Assembly (NCBI GenBank): GCA_031411575.1
Contig: JANOBJ010000058.1
Span: 1-17,859, forward strand
Length of the DNA: 17,859 bases
Origin: JANOBJ01 sp031411575
Lineage (GTDB): Bacteria > Pseudomonadota > Gammaproteobacteria > Burkholderiales > Burkholderiaceae_C
Direction of reading: 5' to 3'
Within the stretch, counting starts at the first letter, position 1, and each line of letters opens with the position of its first letter. This document shows, one piece after another, positions 7,895 to 13,304 of the stretch. The notes beneath the pieces were generated by a model. The model made no database searches. It was given only the letters and a program-made list of their open reading frames with translations, and had not been told where the DNA came from. Position numbers and translations under genes: made by a program.

Positions 7895-8464
7895 TCAGAC
7901 GGACTCGGCCAGGCCAATGTCGAACGCGATCGGGTTGCGCATGCTGTTGGCCACCGGCGAGTAGAAGTTGGCGTGGCGCACGATCTCGTCCAGCACCTCG
8001 CGGGGCGCATCGCCCTCCACCACCGCCTTCACCCGGATCGCCTGAAAGCCCATCTGCGGCGGCTGCATCTCGGCGCCACCCGCGCCCCAGGCGGCCGGGT
8101 TGCCAATGTCGCCTTCCAGAAACAGCTCGAGCTTGCTGAGCTTGACCTGCTTCCAGGTCGCCACGGCGGTGATGCCGACTGCGAGGCAGCCGCCCAGCGC
8201 CGACAGCACGATTTCGCCAGGCGCCGGCGCCGTGTTCTCGCCGAACAGGTGCAGCGGCTCGTCCACCACCACGGGCGTATGGTCGCCCACGTAGCTGAGC
8301 GAACGGTACTGGCCTTCCATCACGGTCTTGACCTTGTTGGTGCCGCGCCGCGCCGGATTGTCGCGGCCAGCATCGGCAAATTTCATCAGGCCATCGCGGT
8401 CGATCGGCCGCAGCCAGGTCTTGACGGTGGAAACAACAGCATCGGGGGCGAGGACGGCGGACAT
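7895..8464 (-). CDS. OsmC-family protein lacking the second catalytic cysteine
   Basis: The family includes peroxiredoxin-like enzymes (OsmC/Ohr) that reduce organic hydroperoxides with a Cys pair. This 189-residue member keeps the first cysteine on the central helix (ALGGCLAVGI, Cys93). At the second site, where CPV is usual, it reads FYSPVANSM (Ser169, codon TCG). The ATG at 8464 has GGAG about 10 bases upstream and lies about 27 bases after a predicted sigma-54 start site, which argues against a longer in-frame ORF that would run back past the promoter. It is the first gene of the operon. With a single cysteine it may form mixed disulfides, act with a partner thiol, or only bind a ligand. 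Confidence 0.88.
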   Translation of the reverse strand: MSAVLAPDAVVSTVKTWLRPIDRDGLMKFADAGRDNPARRGTNKVKTVMEGQYRSLSYVGDHTPVVVDEPLHLFGENTAPAPGEIVLSALGGCLAVGITAVATWKQVKLSKLELFLEGDIGNPAAWGAGGAEMQPPQMGFQAIRVKAVVEGDAPREVLDEIVRHANFYSPVANSMRNPIAFDIGLAESV

Positions 8465-8501
8465 GGAACAGACTCCGGCAGGGTTGGGTTGGGGGCTGTG
8501 T

Positions 8502-8517
8502 TGCAATGCCCGTGCCC
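8502..8517 (-). promoter_or_regulatory. sigma-54 (-24/-12) promoter of the OsmC/flavoprotein/rubredoxin-reductase operon
   Basis: The minus strand reads GGGCACGGGCATTGCA. It matches the consensus TGGCACG-N4-TTGCA at every position except the first, with the required GG-to-GC spacing. The predicted start is near 8491, giving a 27-base leader with a ribosome binding site before the ATG at 8464. The sigma-54 activator gene ends just upstream. Confidence 0.8.
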
Positions 8518-8642
8518 GCGCCCTGACAGGCATCCAGGTGGCGGTTTGTTGCCCAAAACAACGGCCGTTTCGCGCCATCGGGCGTTTTGGGGCGCGTTGC
8601 AGCGCCTTGGGGGCGTGGAATGGCGGCTTCAGTGAACAGATT

Positions 8643-8659
8643 GGCGACAATTTGTCGCC
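8643..8659. promoter_or_regulatory. perfect palindrome, probable activator (enhancer) site A
   Basis: GGCGACAATTTGTCGCC is an 8-bp inverted repeat around one base, centred about 160 bp upstream of the predicted operon start, the usual distance for a sigma-54 enhancer. Its core ACAATTTGTC recurs upstream of the sulfurtransferase. It lies 12 bases past the activator stop but has no T-run, so a terminator is less likely. Confidence 0.6.
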
Positions 8660-8671
8660 CAGCGGTGCGTG

Positions 8672-10378
8672 TCAGGTCGCCAGCCGCAGCTTTTCCAGCC
8701 GGTAGGCAAACTGGCGGGCCGTCATACCCAAGGCCTGCGCGGCGCGCGACTTGTTGCCGCCGGCCCGCGCCAGCGCATCGAGCAGGCTCACGCCCTCGTC
8801 TGCCTGCACCGGCCGGTACTCGCGCACGACCGAGCGTGGCGGCTCGGCCTGCGGCACAGCCGGCTGGGCCACCGGCAGCGCCCCAGCGGCACCCGTGGCC
8901 GCACCAGCGGCCGGCGGCGCCGCGGACAGCGCGGACGCGGGAGTGGCGCCAGCATGGGCAGACGCCCCGAGCAGCACCTGCTGCACGTGCGCGCCGTCGA
9001 TCACCGGGCCGCGCGACAGCACCACCAGGCGCTCAATCAGGTTGCTCAGCTCACGGATATTGCCGGGCCAGGCATGGGTTTCGAGCATGCGCAAGGCCGC
9101 TTCGGACAGCTGCGTCTGGCGCTGGTGTGCCTGGTTGGCGCGGCTCACAAACTGGGTGGCCAGGAGGCCGATGTCAGTGGGCCGCTCGCGCAGCGAAGGC
9201 AGCCTGATCGGGATCACATTGAGGCGGTAAAACAAATCGGCGCGAAAACTGCCTTCACGCACCGCGACGTCCAGCTCCTTGTGGGTGGCCGCCACCACGC
9301 GCACGTCAATCACCTGCTCGCGCTTGGCGCCCAGCCGCACCACCACCGATTCCTGCAGCGTGCGCAGCAGCTTGGCCTGCATCGGCAGCGGCACCTCGCC
9401 AATCTCGTCCAGGAAAATCGTGCCGCCATGCGCCTGCTCGAACCAGCCGGCGCGCGCCACGTTGGCGCCGGTGTAGGCGCCGCGCTCATGGCCAAACAGC
9501 TCGGATTCAAACAGCGTCTCGGGAATGGCCGCGCAGTTCACCTTGATGAACGGTTTGTCCTTGCGCGGGCTGAGCACGTGCAGGGCGCGCGCAAACAGCT
9601 CCTTGCCGGTGCCCGATTCGCCCAGCAGCAGCACCGTGACCGACGTCGCCGCGACCCGCTCCAGCTGGTCCACCGCGTGTAGCAGCGCCGGCGAATCGCC
9701 CACGATTCCGTGGCGCTGCTCGGTGTGCTGGATGCCGCGCGCCAGCAGCTCGTTGCGCGCCTTGAGCTCGGCGGTGGTGCGCTCCACCGTGTTGGCCAGT
9801 TGCAGGATGGTGCCGATCAGCGTGGCCATCACCCGCAGGATCGCCAGATCGTCGGTCAGCGCGCGCGGGCGCGAGCGGATGCGGTGGCAGCCCAGCACGC
9901 CGATGGTGCGGCCCGACTCCTCGATCGGCACCGCGATGAACGCCACCGTCTCGGGCGGCAGGCGGGCGCGCTCGACCATCCGGCCCAGGAAGGCGGGCTC
10001 GGCATCGATGTCCTGCACGATCATGGGCCGCCCGCTGGACAGCACCCTGCCAGTGATGCCCTCGCCCGCCGCGTACTGGCCGCGCGCCATCTCGGCCCGG
10101 GTAAGCCCGTAGGCGTAGTGCACGGTGCCGCTGACCGCCGCGTCGCCGGCCACCCGGTCGGCCAGCACAATGCGACCGCGGTTCAGGCCCAGCAGCTCGG
10201 ACAGCAGGTGCAGCATCTCGCGCAGCACCACTTGGGGCGTCAGGCTTTTGCCGATGGCGCGCATCACCTCGCGCATCAGCAGCATTTCCTGCTCGCGCCA
10301 GTACTCGGCTTGCTCGCGGTCCTTGGCCAGAGGGACAGGGCCGGGGGCGGCGGCAGGGGTGGGGGCGTTTGTCAACAC
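8672..10378 (-). CDS. sigma-54-dependent activator with N-terminal GAF domain (NifA-like architecture)
   Basis: This enhancer-binding protein of 568 residues probably controls both flanking transcription units. Domains: a GAF sensor (about 45-195); an AAA+ domain (about 222-450) with Walker A GESGTGKE (253-260), the sigma-54 contact loop GAYTGA (300-305), Walker B LDEIGE (323-328) and the FYRLNV arginine-finger region; an Ala/Pro-rich linker (about 471-520); and a Fis-type helix-turn-helix (about 530-567, GNKSRAAQALGMTARQFAYR). Only two cysteines are present (Cys164 in GAF, Cys282 in AAA+), so there is no NifA-type redox cysteine cluster. The start is a GTG inside a palindrome with no clear ribosome binding site; Met32 is the next ATG. 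The ligand is unknown. Confidence 0.92.
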   Translation of the reverse strand: MLTNAPTPAAAPGPVPLAKDREQAEYWREQEMLLMREVMRAIGKSLTPQVVLREMLHLLSELLGLNRGRIVLADRVAGDAAVSGTVHYAYGLTRAEMARGQYAAGEGITGRVLSSGRPMIVQDIDAEPAFLGRMVERARLPPETVAFIAVPIEESGRTIGVLGCHRIRSRPRALTDDLAILRVMATLIGTILQLANTVERTTAELKARNELLARGIQHTEQRHGIVGDSPALLHAVDQLERVAATSVTVLLLGESGTGKELFARALHVLSPRKDKPFIKVNCAAIPETLFESELFGHERGAYTGANVARAGWFEQAHGGTIFLDEIGEVPLPMQAKLLRTLQESVVVRLGAKREQVIDVRVVAATHKELDVAVREGSFRADLFYRLNVIPIRLPSLRERPTDIGLLATQFVSRANQAHQRQTQLSEAALRMLETHAWPGNIRELSNLIERLVVLSRGPVIDGAHVQQVLLGASAHAGATPASALSAAPPAAGAATGAAGALPVAQPAVPQAEPPRSVVREYRPVQADEGVSLLDALARAGGNKSRAAQALGMTARQFAYRLEKLRLAT

Positions 10379-10390
10379 ATTGTTGACAAA
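10368..10390. promoter_or_regulatory. perfect palindrome over the activator start codon (site B)
   Basis: Arms TTTGTCAACA and TGTTGACAAA are exact inverted repeats of 10 bp separated by CAT. The GTG start codon of the activator gene lies inside it. The left arm recurs upstream of the sulfurtransferase (11541-11549 gives TTGTCAACA). The position suits autorepression or control of translation. Confidence 0.6.
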
Positions 10391-10405
10391 GCAAGAAGCT
10401 CACCA
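10391..10405 (-). promoter_or_regulatory. weak sigma-54-like promoter before the activator gene
   Basis: The minus strand reads TGGTGAGCTTCTTGC. The -12 element TTGC and the spacing are exact, but the -24 element is only TGGnnnG. The predicted start at about 10379 would be one base before the GTG codon, which implies a leaderless message or a start further inside. Treat as tentative. Confidence 0.35.
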
Positions 10406-10456
10406 GTCCGGGCGCGCGGCGGCCCGGATTGTTTCAAAGTGCGACTGAATGGCGTT

Positions 10457-10521
10457 GGTCAAGCCGCACGCCCGGACATGGCGGTCAAGCCGCCAGTCTC
10501 GGACAGGGCGGTCAAGCCGCC
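10457..10521. repeat. 2.5-copy tandem repeat of about 26-27 bp at the sulfurtransferase stop codon
   Basis: GGTCAAGCCGC begins at 10457, 10483 and 10510, with CGGACA in both intervals. The right two copies form GGCGG-TCAAG-CCGCC hairpins. The last copy contains the sulfurtransferase TGA stop, so the array looks like duplications of that gene's 3' end. It fills part of the 133-bp gap before the activator gene. Confidence 0.75.
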
Positions 10522-11378
10522 ATGGGCGTCAGTCCTTCCTCAATGGGCAGCGAGAAATCGCGCGACCATTCGTTCCAGGAGCCGAAGTACATCTTCACCT
10601 TGTCGTAACCGGCTTCCTTGAGCGCCAGGTAGGTGTTGGACGCGCGCGCGCCCTTGAAGCAGTACAGGTAGATGGTCGAATCGGCGGTGATGCCCACGGT
10701 GCGGCATTCGGCCTGGATCTCGGCCGGGCTCTTGAACATCGGGCCGGCGGCGGTCGGTTTCATCATGCGGTACCACTCGATCCACTTGGCATTGGGCAGG
10801 CGGCCCTTGCGCGGCGCAAAGTCCTTGCCGTAGGGCGACGAGCTTTCACCCACCCACTCATCGATGTCGCGCACGTCCAGCTTCACGATGCCGGGTTTGG
10901 TGAGCGACTCCAGCATCTCGTCCTTGTCGATCAGCACGGCGCCGGGCGTGATCTGGGGCACGAAGGCGGCGGGCTTGGGCGTGGCGGTTTCGGTGGTGGT
11001 GGTCAGGCCGGCCTTGGTCCAGGCGCCCAGGCCGCCGTGCAGAACCTTGATCTTGGGGTAGCCGAGGTAGGTCAGCAAAAAGTAGCCACGGCACGACTGG
11101 CCAAAGCCGGAATTCATGGTGTCCTCGTACAGCACCGCGGTTTCCTTGCCCGACAGGCCGATGCGGCTGAACTCGGAGACAAACTTGTCCTGCATCTGCG
11201 CCAGCCCCTCGGGCGTGGAGGTGGCGAGGTAGGTGAAGATGTCGCGCAGGTTCACCGCGCCCGGGATGTGGCCGGCGGCAAAGGCGCCGTCGTCACGCGT
11301 GTCGATGATGACCAGCGATTCGCCGTTCATCATCGCCGTGTTGAGTTCGGTGGGGCTCATCAGGATGCCAGTGCTCAT
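10512..11378 (-). CDS. tandem-rhodanese sulfurtransferase
   Basis: The enzyme would transfer sulfane sulfur (from thiosulfate, mercaptopyruvate or a persulfide) to an acceptor such as cyanide or a thiol. The 288-residue, apparently cytosolic product has two rhodanese domains: about 8-125 (VIIDTRDDGAFAAGHIPGAV, then VLHGGLGAW) and about 145-280 (KLDVRDIDEWVG, catalytic Cys240 in YCFKGARAS, then YFGSWNEW). The active loop CFKGARA differs from the common CRKGVTA, so donor preference cannot be assigned. The first domain carries Cys96 in GQSCRGY, near the equivalent loop. GGAGA lies 8 bases upstream of the ATG, about 36 bases after a predicted sigma-54 start. The activator gene follows in the same direction. 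Confidence 0.92.
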   Translation of the reverse strand: MSTGILMSPTELNTAMMNGESLVIIDTRDDGAFAAGHIPGAVNLRDIFTYLATSTPEGLAQMQDKFVSEFSRIGLSGKETAVLYEDTMNSGFGQSCRGYFLLTYLGYPKIKVLHGGLGAWTKAGLTTTTETATPKPAAFVPQITPGAVLIDKDEMLESLTKPGIVKLDVRDIDEWVGESSSPYGKDFAPRKGRLPNAKWIEWYRMMKPTAAGPMFKSPAEIQAECRTVGITADSTIYLYCFKGARASNTYLALKEAGYDKVKMYFGSWNEWSRDFSLPIEEGLTPMAA

Positions 11379-11424
11379 GGTGCGATCTCCAGAAGTGGGG
11401 TTGGGAAACGTGCCGCTTCAACTT

Positions 11425-11440
11425 GGCAACAAGCGTGCCA
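11425..11440 (-). promoter_or_regulatory. sigma-54 (-24/-12) promoter of the sulfurtransferase gene
   Basis: The minus strand reads TGGCACGCTTGTTGCC, a full match to TGGCACG-N4-TTGC with correct spacing. The predicted start is near 11414. A GACAAAT half-site (11442-11448), also found within sites A and C, abuts the -24 element. Confidence 0.85.
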
Positions 11441-11533
11441 AGACAAATCCCGGTTTCCGGCCACCAAAAGTTGCCCGCCCACGCCAAGCGGCGTGGTTAC
11501 CGCCGCAAACCACGCTGCACCGCAACAAAATAG

Positions 11534-11549
11534 GAACAATTTGTCAACA
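11534..11549. promoter_or_regulatory. probable activator (enhancer) site C
   Basis: GAACAATTTGTCAACA contains the 10-mer ACAATTTGTC (11536-11545) shared with palindrome A. It also shares TTGTCAACA with palindrome B. It is about 127 bp upstream of the predicted sulfurtransferase start, a normal enhancer distance, but could also act on the divergent kinase operon. Confidence 0.55.
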
Positions 11550-11608
11550 ATCGCGCCATGCCGCAAGCCACGGCCGCCAGGGCGCTCCAACAGCCTGTTT
11601 TTACGTCG

Positions 11609-11620
11609 AATAGGCCTATT
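11609..11620. repeat. 12-bp perfect palindrome
   Basis: AATAGGCCTATT is self-complementary and lies in the 470-bp gap between the divergent sulfurtransferase and kinase genes. It may be an operator, but no partner copy was seen. Confidence 0.4.
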
Positions 11621-11643
11621 GTGCCCGTCCCCTGGACATAGTT

Positions 11644-11662
11644 TGCTACTATAATAATAGCA
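11644..11662. repeat. AT-rich palindromic repeat, Comamonadaceae-like (copy 1)
   Basis: TGCTACTATAATAATAGCA is an imperfect inverted repeat with GCTA/TAGC ends. It resembles the copy at 15192-15210 (TGCTATTAAATCAATAGCT). I recall such GCTA...TAGC elements as dispersed repeats in Comamonadaceae. It also contains TATAAT, so it may contribute promoter sequence. Confidence 0.45.
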
Positions 11663-11679
11663 TTCAGGACACCACTGCC

Positions 11680-11814
11680 ATGGAACACCTGACGCACTTC
11701 CTGCGGCATGCGCCGGCGCCGGTCAACGCGCGACAGGCCGACCTGCCCACCAAGGGTTTGCATGCATACAATAAACAAAATGTGGGTGATATAACCCAAT
11801 CAACGAGCCCGTAG
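11680..11814 (+). CDS. possible 44-residue leader ORF upstream of the sensor kinase
   Basis: An ATG-to-TAG frame encodes a polar 44-residue peptide beginning MEHLTHFLRHAP. It has no signal peptide, transmembrane segment or recognised motif. An AGGA lies 10 bases before the ATG, rather far. It ends 34 bases before the kinase ATG and is in a different frame. The region also contains operator-like repeats, so this may be chance. Confidence 0.25.
   Translation: MEHLTHFLRHAPAPVNARQADLPTKGLHAYNKQNVGDITQSTSP
11758..11771. promoter_or_regulatory. near-perfect 14-bp palindrome, candidate operator
   Basis: TTGCATGCATACAA matches its own reverse complement at 6 of 7 pairs. It lies about 80 bp before the kinase ATG in an AT-rich stretch that probably contains its promoter. 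Palindromes of this TTG...CAA form are typical of GntR-family operators, but no GntR gene is in the window. Confidence 0.35.
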
Positions 11815-11824
11815 TGGGTGAAAT
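11782..11824. repeat. direct repeat GTGGGTGAWAT before the sensor kinase gene
   Basis: GTGGGTGATAT (11782) and GTGGGTGAAAT (11814) are 32 bp apart, about three helical turns on one DNA face, just upstream of the kinase ATG. The arrangement suits binding of the neighbouring response regulator for autoregulation. This is inferred from spacing only. Confidence 0.4.
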
Positions 11825-11848
11825 CACACAACTTGTTGAGGACGCCTG

Positions 11849-13270
11849 ATGAGCACCGCGACAGACCCTCTCCCGTTCAGCCTGCGCAAACGGTTTGCGC
11901 TGGCGAGTCTGCTGGTGATCGGGGCGATCGCGCTGTCGCTGGGGTGGTTGCTGGCCAACATCCTGACCGAACGCATGATCCAGCGCGAGGGCCAGGTCAC
12001 GCAGGAGTTCGTGCAGAACCTGCTCATCACCGACCAGTCGGCCGGCTACCTGCTCACACCCAACGACCCTGAACTCCGCGCGCGCTTTTTGCGGTCGATG
12101 GAACACATCTCGTCCAAGTCGATGCGCGAGCCGGTGCGCGCCAATGCCTACTCGCTGGACGGCACCATCATCTGGTCCACCAACAAGAAGCTGGTCGGGG
12201 TGCGCCACGCCGACAACGACGAGCGCGACGAAGCCATCAAGGGCAAGCTGGTGGTGGAGAGCGGACGCACCCTGGAGCCGGGCAAAAATACGCCCGACCA
12301 TGAAGGCCTGGGCCCGGCCGGCACGCTGTTCGTGGAGACCTACATCCCGGTGCGCGACCCCGTCACCGACAAGATGCTGGGCGTGATGGAGCTGTACAAA
12401 CTCCCGCCCGCGCTGGACGCTGCCATCCGGGCGGGCGTGCTGCAGCTCTGGCTGGCCTGCGCGCTGTGCGCTGTCGGTCTGTTTGTCACGCTGTACTGGA
12501 TCGTGGCGCGCGCCGACCGGCTGCTGCGCGCGCAGCAGGTGCGGCTGGCCGAAGCGCAGACCCTGGCCTCGGCGGTGGAACTGGCCAGTGCCGTGGCGCA
12601 CAACATCCGCAACCCGCTGGCGTCGATCCGGGTGTCGGCCGAGATGCTGGAACACAGCCAGCCTGCGGGGCAGACCGAGGGCACCGAAACCACCGAACAC
12701 TGCCGCGACATCATGCATTCGGTGGACCGGGCCGACCGCTGGATCACCGAGCTGGTGCGGGTGGCGCAGGCGCCGCAACTGCAGCCCGAGCCGGTGTCGC
12801 TCGGTCCGCTGGTCAAGACCTGCCTGGCCGAGATGGAGCCTGAGCTGCTGCGCCGCCACATCATCTGGACGGTGGGCAACGAGGCGCCGGCCGACGTGAT
12901 GGCCCACACCGCCATCCTGCGCCAGATTCTGGTGAGCATCATGGCCAATGCGATCGAGGCCATGCCCGGCGGCGGCGAACTGCACATCACCTGGCGCGGC
13001 AACGGCCCGCTGATCGGCGTGCGGCTGACCGACAGCGGCACCGGCATCTCCGAAGACGTGCGCCAGCGGCTGTTCCGGCCGTTCTTCAGCACCAAGAGCG
13101 GCGGCCTGGGCATCGGGCTGGCGCTGGTCAAACGCATGGTCGAGCAGTGGAGCGGTACGCTGACGCTCACCCCCGCACAGCCGCGCGGCACCACGGTGGA
13201 GATCCTGCTGCCCCGCGCCGTGCCCGCCGCACCGGCCCTGCGGGCCAGCCGGCCCGCGCCGCTGGCCTGA
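11849..13270 (+). CDS. membrane sensor histidine kinase of an NtrC-type two-component system
   Basis: This is an inner-membrane kinase of 473 residues. Transmembrane helix 1 is at about 16-38, a periplasmic sensor domain at about 40-195 (containing RANAYSLDGTIIWSTNKKLVG, of sCache-like appearance), and transmembrane helix 2 at about 197-219. The dimerisation and phosphoacceptor helix has His251 in AVAHNIRNPLASIR, and the ATPase domain has the N-box IMANAIEAM (about 364-372), DSGTGI (395-400) and GGLGIGLAL (418-426). AGGA lies 6 bases before the ATG. The response-regulator gene follows after 34 bp, so the pair is an operon. The signal is unknown; the nearby dehalogenase and glcB suggest a carboxylate, but only by position. 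Confidence 0.93.
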   Translation: MSTATDPLPFSLRKRFALASLLVIGAIALSLGWLLANILTERMIQREGQVTQEFVQNLLITDQSAGYLLTPNDPELRARFLRSMEHISSKSMREPVRANAYSLDGTIIWSTNKKLVGVRHADNDERDEAIKGKLVVESGRTLEPGKNTPDHEGLGPAGTLFVETYIPVRDPVTDKMLGVMELYKLPPALDAAIRAGVLQLWLACALCAVGLFVTLYWIVARADRLLRAQQVRLAEAQTLASAVELASAVAHNIRNPLASIRVSAEMLEHSQPAGQTEGTETTEHCRDIMHSVDRADRWITELVRVAQAPQLQPEPVSLGPLVKTCLAEMEPELLRRHIIWTVGNEAPADVMAHTAILRQILVSIMANAIEAMPGGGELHITWRGNGPLIGVRLTDSGTGISEDVRQRLFRPFFSTKSGGLGIGLALVKRMVEQWSGTLTLTPAQPRGTTVEILLPRAVPAAPALRASRPAPLA

Positions 13271-13304
13271 GCCTTCACGTCGAACCCCAAATTGGAGACA
13301 CCCC

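Noticed and set aside
6646..8139. 497-residue plus-strand open frame
   Set aside because: It is antisense to the ACAD-fold gene and crosses its start; no recognisable domain.
8643..8659. Palindrome read as terminator of the activator gene
   Set aside because: The stem is AT-centred and has a one-base loop with no T-run; its core recurs upstream of another sigma-54 promoter, so a binding site fits better.
5415..10378. Reading the activator plus rubredoxin reductase as a NorR/NorVW nitric-oxide system
   Set aside because: There is no flavodiiron NorV gene; the operon carries an OsmC-like and an ACAD-fold gene instead, and the GAF domain shows no feature tying it specifically to NorR.
8672..10378. 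Calling the activator NifA (nitrogen fixation)
   Set aside because: The domain order is similar, but there are no nif genes nearby and the linker cysteines of oxygen-sensitive NifA are absent.
10457..10521. Tandem repeats as a CRISPR array
   Set aside because: The units are contiguous 26-27 bp tandem copies with similar intervals, not repeats with unique spacers, and no cas genes are present.
11497..11799. 100-residue minus-strand frame in the sulfurtransferase-kinase gap
   Set aside because: It overlaps the enhancer-like motif and operator repeats, has no ribosome binding site and no recognisable motif.
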